Below, piece by piece: positions 1-8,185 of a DNA stretch of 53,831 nt. The notes beneath the pieces were generated by a model. The model was not told the origin of the DNA. It searched no databases and saw only the letters and a program-made list of their open reading frames with translations. Numbering within the stretch: the stretch's first letter is position 1; every line of letters starts with the position of its first letter. Origin of the DNA: JANOAR01 sp031411235 (GTDB taxonomy: Bacteria > Verrucomicrobiota > Verrucomicrobiia > Verrucomicrobiales > Verrucomicrobiaceae). The position numbers were made by a program, and so were the translations under genes. The DNA lies in assembly GCA_031411235.1 (NCBI GenBank), contig JANOAR010000192.1, positions 1-53,831 of the forward strand, in the 5' to 3' direction.

Positions 1-159
1 TGCCTGATGCTCACCAACCTTGTCTATAACAGGCTGCGCTTCGAGCAGATCAAGCGCCTCAAACTCAACGCCGCAGCGAGATCACACCCGCAACGATGGG
101 AAACGACACGCGACACCCCAAATTGGCTCATTGAGGTCACTGGCGTGTCTTCAAAATGA
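1..159 (+). CDS. Transposase C-terminal fragment (IS5/IS4-like), cut by the window edge
   Basis: Frame 1 is open from the first base to a TGA at 157-159 and encodes about 52 residues. The segment containing LTNLVYN, then R-x-EQI and RLKL, resembles the extreme C-terminus of IS5/IS4-type DDE transposases, where a helix of this kind follows the last catalytic residue. The start and the catalytic core lie outside the window, so it cannot be told whether the element is intact. A 7-bp inverted repeat (158-164 with 171-177, 6-nt loop) covers the stop codon and may be a terminator or part of an element end. Recognition is by motif only and the family is tentative. Confidence 0.4.
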   Translation, partial: CLMLTNLVYNRLRFEQIKRLKLNAAARSHPQRWETTRDTPNWLIEVTGVSSK

Positions 160-261
160 CTTTCCAGAACGAAAGTCCAACGGAGCAAAATCGTTTTCGG
201 GTGTACCCTTATGATGAAGCGTTTTGAGCAAGCGCCGCCAACACCGTCCTCACGGACAAGG

Positions 262-1263
262 CTACACGCCCAACAACCGCCCCACTGCTTCCCGCTTTAG
301 TCGCAGTTCGCGCCACTCGTGGTCGAAGGCGCTGCCGACGACGATGCCGCAGCCGGAGGGTAGAGTCACTTCGCCGCCCTGCCAGCTTAGCCCGCGAATG
401 GCCACGACAAAATGTTGCACGCCGCCCACTGACAGGCCGAAAGGAGCACCAAAGAAGCCCGGCACATTCAACAGCGAGCGATACTCGCGCAGCTTTGCCA
501 GCCAGGGCTCGGTGCGCGGCAGGCAGCCTACCGCAGGTGTGGGGTGCAGCAGGCGCACCAGGGCATCGGCTGGCAAAGGGTCAGCGCAGCGCACACGCAG
601 CGTCGTTTGGAAGTGTCGCAGGCCCGCTGTGTCGCACAGGCCGCGCGGTGATCTTTCCACCTTGCCCAGTTCTGCGAGGCACTCAGCGAGGAAGCTCGCC
701 ACATACTCGTGTTCCTCGATCTCCTTCACATCGGACAAAAAAGCATCGCTCGCACCGGGCTTTGCCGTGCCCGCCAGCGCCATCGTTTTGACTTCGGTGC
801 CAGCCGTCTCGAAGAGCAACTCTGGCGTGGCCCCCAGGAAGCCTGTGTCGCCCTGCACCCGGCCATAGCCCCACAGGTTATCCGGCGCATTCATCACGGC
901 GTGCAGCAGGCTCACCGCGTTGCCTCGTCGTAGATGCCCACGCTCAGTCAGCACGGGCACCATCTTGGCTAGGCGTCCACTCAGTACTTCGCGGCGGATG
1001 CGGCGGAAGGTCATCTTGAAGCCTTCGGTCAGCGGCTTTTCCCACTGCACCTGCACACTCGCCGCCGCCCCGATGGCCGTCTCCAGCTCCCTCGCCCCGA
1101 CTACCAGCAGGCGGCTAGGCACCTTCCATGGCAGCGGATCAGCGAGGTCGAAGTCATTGATATAAAACGCATCTTCCCCCGGCTGCTCCGCGCACTCCCG
1201 GAACGGCCCTAGCCCGAGCCAAGCCTGTCCATTGGGGAGTCGAAAAAAAGCGATGTCGGTCAT
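262..1263 (-). CDS. menF: Isochorismate synthase-like chorismate-binding enzyme
   Basis: This gene encodes 333 residues of the chorismate-binding fold shared by MenF, EntC, TrpE and PabB. Visible motifs in order are a Lys in the LAKMVPV segment (matching the general-base Lys region of MenF/EntC), FLGATPELLFE, ALAGTA, the EHEYVASFL helix, HPTPAVGCLPR and a GFFGAPFG segment. ALAGTA and HPTPAVG favour isochorismate synthase (menaquinone or siderophore route) over anthranilate synthase. It is shorter than E. coli MenF (about 430 residues), mainly at the N-terminus. The frame stays open upstream to 1365, but those residues come from a low-complexity foldback, so the ATG at 1263 (MTDIAFF) is preferred. 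No other men genes are in the window. EntC-type specificity cannot be excluded. Confidence 0.72.
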   Translation of the reverse strand: MTDIAFFRLPNGQAWLGLGPFRECAEQPGEDAFYINDFDLADPLPWKVPSRLLVVGARELETAIGAAASVQVQWEKPLTEGFKMTFRRIRREVLSGRLAKMVPVLTERGHLRRGNAVSLLHAVMNAPDNLWGYGRVQGDTGFLGATPELLFETAGTEVKTMALAGTAKPGASDAFLSDVKEIEEHEYVASFLAECLAELGKVERSPRGLCDTAGLRHFQTTLRVRCADPLPADALVRLLHPTPAVGCLPRTEPWLAKLREYRSLLNVPGFFGAPFGLSVGGVQHFVVAIRGLSWQGGEVTLPSGCGIVVGSAFDHEWRELRLKREAVGRLLGV

Positions 1264-1310
1264 GTAAAAAGGGCCAGCACCATGAAACGAGCGCGGAGCC
1301 TTGCAAGGCG

Positions 1311-1390
1311 AGGAAGAAAGAAGATGGAGGCTGGAAATTAGCATTTCATCTTCCCCATCCTCCATCTTCCGCTTTCCCTCCCGCTGCCTC
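1311..1390. repeat. Purine/pyrimidine-asymmetric foldback between divergent genes
   Basis: The intergenic segment has a purine-rich left arm and a pyrimidine-rich right arm. An 11-bp perfect inverted repeat pairs 1320-1330 with 1359-1369, and pairing extends imperfectly outward by about 8 bp. The pyrimidine arm runs on toward the GTG start of the ParA gene. The same organisation recurs elsewhere in the window (18446-18585 and 39241-39502), with a related tract at 53786-53831. Confidence 0.6.
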
Positions 1391-1407
1391 CCGCTAACAT
1401 CGCCGCC

Positions 1408-2217
1408 GTGATTACCCTAGCTACGGCCAGTCAAAAAGGAGGCGTCGGAAAGACCACGGTTTGTGTGAACCTGGCCTACTCGCTCGCTCGCAGAGGATGG
1501 CGCACTCTACTCATCGACACCGATCCCCAGGGAGCCGTCGGCCTCTCGCTCGCGCGCAGCACTCGCCAGCGGCGCGGATTTTATGATTTTTTGGTCAGCG
1601 GCAGTTCCATGCGCGAGTTCGTTTTGACCACTCGTCTGCCCGAGCTGAGCCTCATGCCAGCGGGGCAATACGACACGGCAGCGCGTGCCGGATGGCGCAG
1701 CGAAGATGTGCCACAGCGCCTCGGCGACTTGCTGCGCGGGGCCGAGTTGGATGGCTTCGACTGCATCATACTCGACACTGCCGCAGGCCTCACTGGCCTC
1801 ACCGAGCAAGTCGTGAAAGCCTCCGACTTCGTCTTGCTGCCGCAGCAGGCCGAGCCCCTCGCCGTGCGCAGCGTGCCGCATTTGCTAGAGACCCTGGCTC
1901 GCTTCCGCGCCGAGGGCTCCGGGGTCAAGGTCGCTGGCATCTTGCTGACGATGGTGATGAACGACAACGACATGAGTGTGCAAGTCGCTCGCGAGCTGCG
2001 CCAAGTCCTACCGGGCGAGTTGATGTTCAAACAAAGCATCCCCCGCCTGCCCTCCTTTCTCGAAGCCAGTGCCCTCGGCGTCCCCATCGCCCTGCTGAAA
2101 CAGAACCCGCCACCCGAGGCCCTGCTGCTCGACCAGATCGCCGCCGAGCTAGAGCAGCGCACGGGCTTGTATCGCCTAAAAACAGCCCCCCATCGCCATG
2201 CAAGTCTCCTGGATTGA
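1408..2217 (+). CDS. ParA/MinD-family ATPase
   Basis: A 269-residue P-loop ATPase of the ParA/Soj/MinD class. The deviant Walker A motif KGGVGKTT lies at residues 10-17, the Walker A' region LLIDTDPQG near 40 and the Walker B-like segment FDCIILDTAAG near 118. Proteins of this class dimerise on ATP and position DNA, plasmids or protein assemblies on the nucleoid or membrane. The start is GTG with no Shine-Dalgarno sequence. No ParB or parS-like partner is adjacent. Instead the stop codon overlaps the start of a long proline-rich protein by 20 bp, so the pair is probably translationally coupled. This argues for cargo or pole positioning rather than plasmid segregation, but that is inference. 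Confidence 0.88.
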   Translation: MITLATASQKGGVGKTTVCVNLAYSLARRGWRTLLIDTDPQGAVGLSLARSTRQRRGFYDFLVSGSSMREFVLTTRLPELSLMPAGQYDTAARAGWRSEDVPQRLGDLLRGAELDGFDCIILDTAAGLTGLTEQVVKASDFVLLPQQAEPLAVRSVPHLLETLARFRAEGSGVKVAGILLTMVMNDNDMSVQVARELRQVLPGELMFKQSIPRLPSFLEASALGVPIALLKQNPPPEALLLDQIAAELEQRTGLYRLKTAPHRHASLLD

Positions 2218-4096
2218 TCCCGACGAAATCCGACGCCTCGTCGCCCAGCTCGCTGGCCCTGAGCCTTCACTCGATAAAACCGCGTGGGAACTGCACACCC
2301 TACCCATCGCCACGCCCACCACCCAGGCTCATAATCGCCTGCTCGACACCACCGACACGGCCGTAGCTAGCCCACCAACCGTTAGCCCTAAACCCACAGG
2401 AAACAGTGAAGGGCGCAGCGCTCCTGGGCCACAAAATGCCGAGCTGTGGCGCATCCGCGAACGTCTCCGCCGCCTGCGCGAAAAGGCCCAGCAAGCAGGC
2501 ATCATCACGCCCAGTGCCGAAGCACCGAGCCCTGACGCATCGCCTGTAATGGCCCCTGTAATGGCTCCCATTGCGGACTCCCCACAGCCCTCCAGTTTTG
2601 TCCCAGTCGCCGCGCCCGAGCCGCAGCTTCAACCGCACCAAGAAGAGTCCACGGCAACGCCCCTCTCACCCGAAGGCCACGAAACACCATCTGCCATGCC
2701 GCAGCCAACAGACAGCGTCGTCTGGGCCACACGCGAGGACTCCCCCGTCGCAGCGGATTTCCCCTCTGAAATCGACAGTGAAATCCCCCACCCCGACCTG
2801 CCCAGCACCGAGCGCTTAGGCACACTCGCGCCCCTACTCGCGCAAGCCGCTGCGGCGCTCGCTGCCCATGCTCAATCCAAGGCCCAACGCATCAGCTCCG
2901 AGCCAGCGTCCTCTCCGTTGGCACCAGCAGAATCTCCCCCCAAAGTGGATCTCGCCTGCATCGACCAGGAGACGAGTGATCAACCCACACCCCTCACCCT
3001 GCGCTCCGCAACTCACCTCAGTGACGCACGCGAAAGCCGCAGTGAATTCCCCATCGAAGCTGCCCCCTCGACACCGTGGAGCTATCCCACCGCAGGCGCG
3101 GCAGACCACTCGCCACTGAGTCCTCCAGCCCCCGCACGCCTGAGCCTGCGCATCCCTCCCCACCTCGTAGGCCGAGAAAAACAGGAAGCTCCCAACGAAG
3201 TCTATGCGGCTAGGCCCACGCCACCTGTCGCAGCGCCCCAGGGCTCGGCCTCAGTCACCAGCCTTCCCCCTTCAGTATCATCCGAGGTTGAGCCGCTCTT
3301 CGGCCCCATCGGACGGCCATTATCACAGCAGAGTGCTTCGCAAGTTGTGCCATCTGCCGAACTCAGCCCCTCCAGCGAAACCATGGAGCAAGTGGCACCA
3401 GACGCTTCGCCGCCCAACGTATTTGTCGATACCCCCAGCCATAGCAGCGACGGCCCTGTGCAGAGTCCCCTCGCCAGTGAAAACGAGAGCACCGCTAGCG
3501 ATCCACCCACTGCCAGTGCCGCGACTGGCGAGGCGACCCCTACGACCGTCGAAAGTATAGTCGCAGACGAGCCCACTCAGCCGCTCGCCGACACCATTCT
3601 CACCCCCGTTGTAGAGCCAGAAGTAAGTCTTGAAACTACGCCCCCCCATCAGCCACCCGCCACTACGCCATCGGTTCCTATTCTCCCGCCGCTCCTGCCC
3701 TTCGCCGTCCCGGCGCTGGGCCTCAGCGAGCGCCTCGCCTCACTTGCCGAGTGGGCCTGCAAGGGGCTCGCCACCGAGGAGGTGCTGCTCGTCGATGACT
3801 ACGGCGATGTGCTCTGGGGCGGCCAGGGGCAGACCGCGCTTGTGCTTTCCGCCATGATGGCGTGGCACAGTGCCCAGCGTTCCGCGCCCGCCAGTGCCGT
3901 GGCCCCGCAGCAGCGCCGCATCGACAAAGAACTCGCCTGTGGTCGGCGGCTCACCGTCATCCCAGCACGCACGCGCTACGGCGTCGTCAGCCTCGCCGCC
4001 ATCCGCCAGCAGAGCATCAGCGATCTCGATGCCAACCGCATTCACGACGCACTGATGATGAGCGTGGAGGCGACGGGATTGAATCGCATTGCGTAG
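2198..4096 (+). CDS. Long proline-rich protein with Roadblock/LC7-like C-terminal domain
   Basis: This 632-residue protein overlaps the 3' end of the ParA gene. Residues 1-50 form a short, possibly folded start. A short basic helix rich in Arg and Leu follows (around 85-105, IRERLRRLREKAQQAG). Residues from about 110 to 500 are low-complexity Pro/Ser/Ala/Thr/Glu sequence that should be disordered. The last roughly 130 residues look folded: an amphipathic helix (LSERLASLAEWACKG), a strand EEVLLVDDYGDVLWGG, a long helix, then RLTVIPARTRYGVVSLAA. That order of elements resembles a Roadblock/LC7 or MglB-like domain. Such domains bind small GTPases or form scaffolds. The layout suggests an adaptor linking a folded partner to the ParA. 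The domain call rests on pattern only. It is a shared-frame gene, with coherent codon use throughout. Confidence 0.7.
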   Translation: MQVSWIDPDEIRRLVAQLAGPEPSLDKTAWELHTLPIATPTTQAHNRLLDTTDTAVASPPTVSPKPTGNSEGRSAPGPQNAELWRIRERLRRLREKAQQAGIITPSAEAPSPDASPVMAPVMAPIADSPQPSSFVPVAAPEPQLQPHQEESTATPLSPEGHETPSAMPQPTDSVVWATREDSPVAADFPSEIDSEIPHPDLPSTERLGTLAPLLAQAAAALAAHAQSKAQRISSEPASSPLAPAESPPKVDLACIDQETSDQPTPLTLRSATHLSDARESRSEFPIEAAPSTPWSYPTAGAADHSPLSPPAPARLSLRIPPHLVGREKQEAPNEVYAARPTPPVAAPQGSASVTSLPPSVSSEVEPLFGPIGRPLSQQSASQVVPSAELSPSSETMEQVAPDASPPNVFVDTPSHSSDGPVQSPLASENESTASDPPTASAATGEATPTTVESIVADEPTQPLADTILTPVVEPEVSLETTPPHQPPATTPSVPILPPLLPFAVPALGLSERLASLAEWACKGLATEEVLLVDDYGDVLWGGQGQTALVLSAMMAWHSAQRSAPASAVAPQQRRIDKELACGRRLTVIPARTRYGVVSLAAIRQQSISDLDANRIHDALMMSVEATGLNRIA

Positions 4097-4108
4097 CTTT
4101 TAGTTTCT

Positions 4109-5731
4109 ATGATCCACCCACCCATCGCACCCGTCGCAGCCGCCCTCGGCATTGCCCCCGAGCACCTCATCGCCTACGGCACCGACAAGGTTAAAGTCAG
4201 TCTCAAAGCCCTCAAAGACAAACCTCAGCGCGGCAAATTGATCCTCGTCTCGGCCATCACACCGACACCTGCGGGCGAAGGCAAAACCACCGTCTCCATC
4301 GGCCTAGCCCAGGGTTTAAAACACATCGGCCAATCCGTCGCCCTCGCGCTGCGGCAGCCGAGTATGGGGCCAGTCTTCGGGCGCAAAGGTGGAGCCACGG
4401 GCGGTGGCAAAAGCCGCATCGTCCCCGGCGAATCCATCAACCTGCACTTCACCGGCGACTTCCACGCCATCACCTCCGCGCACAACTTGCTGAGCAGCGT
4501 CGTGGACAATGCCTTGCAGCACGCCACCACGCGCCTCGACCCGCAGCGCGTGCTGTGGAAGCGTGTGCTCGATGTCAACGACCGCGCGCTACGCAGCATC
4601 CGCCTCGGCAAAGAAAAAGACGCAGGCACCCGCATCAGCGGCTTCGACATCACCGCCGCCAGCGAAGTCATGGCCGTGCTCTGCCTTGCCGAAAACTTGG
4701 CCGACCTGCGCGCTCGGCTCGACCGCATGTTGATCGGTTTCGCCAGCGACGGCAGCCCCGTTCTCGCCAAGGAATTCCGTGTCACTGGAGCGCTCGTTGC
4801 CCTGCTGCGCGATGCCCTCATGCCCAACCTCGTGCAGTCGTTGGAGGGCGTCCCTGCCTTCGTCCACGGTGGCCCGTTTGCCAACATCGCTCACGGTTGC
4901 AACAGCGTGCTCGCCACCCGCATGGCCCTCGCCCACGCCGATTATGTCTGTACCGAGGCAGGCTTTGCCTTCGATCTCGGCGGCGAAAAATTCATGCACA
5001 TCAAGTGCCGACAGAGCGGCCTGGAGCCTGCCGCCATCGTCATCGTCGCCACCGTGCGCGCCCTGAAAATGCACGGCGGCATCGCTCTCGATGCCCTCAC
5101 GCAACCCAACGTCGCCGCCGTCGAGCGCGGCCTGGAAAATCTCGGCGCACATCTTGATGCCGCTGCGAAATTCCAGCGCCCTGTCATCGTCGCGATCAAT
5201 CAATTCACCGCCGACAACGCCGATGAAATGGCCGCTGTGCAAGCCTACTGCGATGCGCGCAACGTGCCATGCGCTGTCGCCAATGTCTTTGGCGCAGGTG
5301 GCCCTGGCACCACGGAACTCGCGGCTCTCGTCGTCAAAGCCGCCGCCACGCCCAGCCCCGCATTGCCCATGCTCTACGCCACCACCGATCCCGTGGAGGC
5401 CAAGCTCAATGCCGTCGCCACGCAGATCTATGGAGCCGATGCCGTGCTGCTCACCGACGAAGCCAAAGCCAAGCTCGCCATGCTAACAACCGCAGGCTAC
5501 GCCGACCTCCCGCTGTGCATGGCCAAGACCCAAAACAGCCTCTCCGACGACGCCAGCAAACAAGGCCGTCCGAGCGGATTCACCATCACCGTGCGCGACT
5601 TCGAGATCGCCGCTGGCGCAGGTTTTTTAGTCGCCCTCACCGGCACCATGATGCGTATGCCCGCTCTGCCCAAGGTGCCTGCGGCAGAGCGCGTGGAAGT
5701 CGATGCGGACGGGAATATCTCGGGGGTGTAG
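4109..5731 (+). CDS. fhs: Formate--tetrahydrofolate ligase
   Basis: This enzyme makes 10-formyl-THF from formate, THF and ATP for purine synthesis and one-carbon metabolism. The 540 residues carry the family signatures: the P-loop TPTPAGEGKTT near residues 51-61, LRQPSMGPVFGRKGGA near 82-97, and GGGKSRIVPGE followed by INLHFTGDFHAI. The GGPFANIAHGCNS segment typical of Fhs also reads cleanly. Length is close to the usual 550-560. The gene begins 12 bp after the Roadblock-like gene and may share its transcript. No Shine-Dalgarno sequence precedes the ATG. Nothing suggests damage. Confidence 0.97.
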   Translation: MIHPPIAPVAAALGIAPEHLIAYGTDKVKVSLKALKDKPQRGKLILVSAITPTPAGEGKTTVSIGLAQGLKHIGQSVALALRQPSMGPVFGRKGGATGGGKSRIVPGESINLHFTGDFHAITSAHNLLSSVVDNALQHATTRLDPQRVLWKRVLDVNDRALRSIRLGKEKDAGTRISGFDITAASEVMAVLCLAENLADLRARLDRMLIGFASDGSPVLAKEFRVTGALVALLRDALMPNLVQSLEGVPAFVHGGPFANIAHGCNSVLATRMALAHADYVCTEAGFAFDLGGEKFMHIKCRQSGLEPAAIVIVATVRALKMHGGIALDALTQPNVAAVERGLENLGAHLDAAAKFQRPVIVAINQFTADNADEMAAVQAYCDARNVPCAVANVFGAGGPGTTELAALVVKAAATPSPALPMLYATTDPVEAKLNAVATQIYGADAVLLTDEAKAKLAMLTTAGYADLPLCMAKTQNSLSDDASKQGRPSGFTITVRDFEIAAGAGFLVALTGTMMRMPALPKVPAAERVEVDADGNISGV

Positions 5732-5848
5732 TTCGCGCACAGAGTTCAAGAGAGAGATCAGGGAAAACCCATCCTCCCATCTGCGATATTCAGCGTTATT
5801 CTACGGATGTACCTTTTGCAGGATTCCCACAGCCCCTCACCAACCACC

Positions 5849-6658
5849 ATGCGCTACATCGAACCCCACGGCCACATGGTCTCCAGGACCACCGACGACT
5901 ATGAAAAGCTTGCCCTAGCGGGCTGCGTCGCTCTGTGCGAGCCCGCGTTTTGGGCAGGCTTCGACCGCTCCTCGGCGGATGGATTCTTCGACTACTTCCG
6001 CCAGATCACCGAGTACGAGCCCAAGCGCGCCGCGCGCTGGGGCATCCAGCATTACTGCTGGTTGTGCATCAACCCCAAGGAGGCTGAGGATATGGGCCTC
6101 GCCGACGATGTGATGGCACTCATCCCCGAGTTCCTCGACAAGCCCGGCGTGCTCGGTATCGGCGAGATCGGGCTGAATAAGAACAGCCGCAACGAGCTGG
6201 CCATCTTTGAAAAACATGTGCAGATCGCCGATGATCACGACCAACTCATCCTCATCCACACGCCGCATTTGGAAGACAAGCTCAAGGGCACACGTCTCAT
6301 CGTCGATGCGCTAAAAAATCACCCGCGCATCAAGCCCGAGCGCGTCATCATCGACCATGTGGAGGAGCACACCATCGACCTCGTGCTCGATGCCGGTTTC
6401 TGGGCGGGCATGACGCTCTATCCCGAGAGCAAATGCAGCCCCGCCCGCGCCATCGACATGTTGGAGCACCGCCGCGCCGAGCGCATCTGGATGAACAGCG
6501 CCTGCGACTGGGGCATCAGCGACCCGCTCGCTGTGCCACGCACCATGCTGGAAATGAAGCGCCGTGGCTGGAGCGAAGCGCAGATCGAGCGCGTCGTTTT
6601 CGACAACCCCTGCGCCTTCATGGGGCAGAGCCCGAAATTTAAGCTGGCTGACCGATAA
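5849..6658 (+). CDS. TatD-family metal-dependent hydrolase (EboB-like)
   Basis: A 269-residue TIM-barrel hydrolase. The N-terminal YIEPHGHMVSRTTDDY gives an HxH metal site. GIGEIGLNK supplies the conserved Glu, ILIHTPH and IIDHVEEHT the later His ligands, and WMNSACDWG the final Asp. The length and the phrasing CWLCINPKEAEDMG resemble the TatD-like member of the ebo cluster (EboB), known from algae and bacteria. No other ebo genes (the UbiA-like, dehydroquinate synthase-like or phosphodiesterase-like members) lie in this window, so it is an orphan copy here. The ATG at 5849 was chosen because the upstream 14 codons precede the conserved barrel start. The substrate is unknown. Confidence 0.8.
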   Translation: MRYIEPHGHMVSRTTDDYEKLALAGCVALCEPAFWAGFDRSSADGFFDYFRQITEYEPKRAARWGIQHYCWLCINPKEAEDMGLADDVMALIPEFLDKPGVLGIGEIGLNKNSRNELAIFEKHVQIADDHDQLILIHTPHLEDKLKGTRLIVDALKNHPRIKPERVIIDHVEEHTIDLVLDAGFWAGMTLYPESKCSPARAIDMLEHRRAERIWMNSACDWGISDPLAVPRTMLEMKRRGWSEAQIERVVFDNPCAFMGQSPKFKLADR

Positions 6659-6704
6659 AGCTCACGCGCATTGACGCCGCTCATTGTGTAATTACAGTAA
6701 GCAC

Positions 6705-6956
6705 ATGCAAGCCATCGCTCTTAAACTCGCCCAAATTGGCAATTCCAAAGGCATACGATTGCCAGCCGGACTCATCGCGAAGTACCACTTTGCGGATGGT
6801 CTTTTTCTCGAAGAGGCGAACGGTTGCTTGGTGCTAAGGCCGATGAAAATGAAGCGCCAAAAGCTAAGCTGGGAAGAGACAGCCAAACAGATGCTAGAGG
6901 CCAAGGAAGACTGGAGTGACTGGGAATCCATGACCGATGGCCTGGAGGACGCATGA
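6705..6956 (+). CDS. mazE: MazE/AbrB-type antitoxin
   Basis: An 83-residue protein. The N-terminal AIALKLAQIGNSKGIRLPA segment is the swapped-hairpin DNA-binding fold of MazE/AbrB antitoxins, with the diagnostic GNSKGIRLP loop. The acidic C-terminus (WSDWESMTDGLEDA) would be the toxin-wrapping tail. Its stop overlaps the toxin start in an ATGA arrangement. Such antitoxins bind their own promoter and neutralise MazF. The start at 6705 removes a seven-residue upstream extension that lacks homology-like sequence. Confidence 0.85.
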   Translation: MQAIALKLAQIGNSKGIRLPAGLIAKYHFADGLFLEEANGCLVLRPMKMKRQKLSWEETAKQMLEAKEDWSDWESMTDGLEDA

Positions 6957-7276
6957 AGCGCTACGATGTATTCTACGTCCGCCTCGATCCTACCGAGGGC
7001 AGCGAGATGGCCAAGACCCGGCCAGCCGTGATCGTGAGTCTCGATACGCTCAATGCCGCATTGCCAATCGTCGTCGTTTGCCCTCTCTCGTCGAGGCTTC
7101 GTCCAGAGTGGCGCAGCCGTATCCAAGCCACCGTGGCTGGAAAGAAATCTGATATTTGCGTCGAGCAAATCCGCACGGTGAACAAGACCCGACTGACCAC
7201 CAAAATAGGGGCGCTCAAGCCCGCCGACTCCCTCGCACTGCGCAAACTCATCAACGAAATGTATGGCGAAGCCTGA
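6953..7276 (+). CDS. mazF: MazF/PemK-type endoribonuclease toxin
   Basis: A 107-residue sequence-specific mRNA interferase. It shows the family order: RYDVFYVRLDPTEGSE, KTRPAVIVS, the VVVCPLSS strand and the DICVEQIRTV segment with KTRL. A GGAGG Shine-Dalgarno sequence lies six bases before the ATG, inside the antitoxin gene. This is one of only two clear Shine-Dalgarno sites noted in the window, which hints at a different origin from the surrounding core genes. The 3' end overlaps lpxI by 14 bp, so toxin and lipid A gene may be transcribed together. Confidence 0.88.
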   Translation: MKRYDVFYVRLDPTEGSEMAKTRPAVIVSLDTLNAALPIVVVCPLSSRLRPEWRSRIQATVAGKKSDICVEQIRTVNKTRLTTKIGALKPADSLALRKLINEMYGEA

Positions 7277-8081
7277 CTCTACTTCACCCATCGGCATCAT
7301 CGCTGGCAACGGCATCTACCCCGAGACCTTCGTCGCGGGCGCACGGCGGGCTGGTGTGAAGCGGCTCATCGCTTGTGGCTTCACCAACGAGACGCGGCCT
7401 GACCTCGCGGCGAAGGTCGATGCCATTGAGTTCGTACGCGTCGGCCAGCTCAGCAAAATGATCGCGTTCTTCAAGCAGCACGGCGTGCAGCAATGCGTCA
7501 TGGTCGGGCAGATCGCGCCGAAGAACCTCTTCGACCTGCGACCCGATTTTCGCATTCTGATGATGCTCGCTCGCGTAAAAAAACGCAATGCCGAGACGCT
7601 CTTCGGAGCCATCGCCGATGAGTTGAAAAAGGACGGCATCGAGCTGCTGCCAGCCACCACTTTTCTCGATGATCTGCTGCCTGGCGTGGGGCATGTCGCT
7701 GGGCCGCAGTTGAAAAAGCGTCGCCAGGACGATGTGCTGTATGGCTTCAGCATCGCCAAGGAAACCAGCCGCCTCGACATCGGCCAGACCGTCGTGGTAA
7801 AGAACGGCACGGTGCTCGCCGTCGAAGCCTTCGAGGGCACCAACGACTGCGTGAAACGCGGCGGTGCGATGGGCAAGGGCGGCGCGACCCTGTGCAAGGT
7901 CAGCAAGCCCAATCAAGACATGCGCTTCGACGTGCCCGTGCTCGGCCCCGACACCATCCTCAACGCCGCTGAAGCAGGCGTGGATGTCATTGGCATCGAG
8001 GCTGGGAAGACGCTCATCCTTGCCAAGGAAGAAGTCATCGCGCTGTGCCAGACCTTGAAGGTCGCGCTGGTCGCGGTTTAG
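7263..8081 (+). CDS. lpxI: UDP-2,3-diacylglucosamine diphosphatase LpxI
   Basis: This enzyme hydrolyses UDP-2,3-diacylglucosamine to lipid X and UMP in lipid A synthesis, replacing LpxH in many bacteria. The 272 residues show the LpxI pattern: IGIIAGNGIYPE at the N-terminus, VGQLSKMIAFFK, VMVGQIAPKNLFDLRPD, the ETLFGAIADEL helix, and a C-terminal catalytic domain with AVEAFEGTNDCVKRGG and GPDTILNAAEAG. Its presence implies an LPS-bearing outer membrane. The start codon lies inside the mazF 3' end (14-bp overlap), with no Shine-Dalgarno sequence, so the toxin-antitoxin pair sits directly against an envelope gene. Confidence 0.95.
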   Translation: MAKPDSTSPIGIIAGNGIYPETFVAGARRAGVKRLIACGFTNETRPDLAAKVDAIEFVRVGQLSKMIAFFKQHGVQQCVMVGQIAPKNLFDLRPDFRILMMLARVKKRNAETLFGAIADELKKDGIELLPATTFLDDLLPGVGHVAGPQLKKRRQDDVLYGFSIAKETSRLDIGQTVVVKNGTVLAVEAFEGTNDCVKRGGAMGKGGATLCKVSKPNQDMRFDVPVLGPDTILNAAEAGVDVIGIEAGKTLILAKEEVIALCQTLKVALVAV

Positions 8082-8185
8082 GAATTGCAGTCACTGCCAA
8101 GTCTGATTGTTCACAAAAACCGTCCGAAGATGAAGATCGACGTCAGGCGTAATTTGTGGCGCTAATACGAATCCCACCGCCAACC

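Noticed and set aside
1264..1365. 34-residue upstream extension of the isochorismate synthase-like gene
   Set aside because: It is encoded by the low-complexity foldback and does not match the family.
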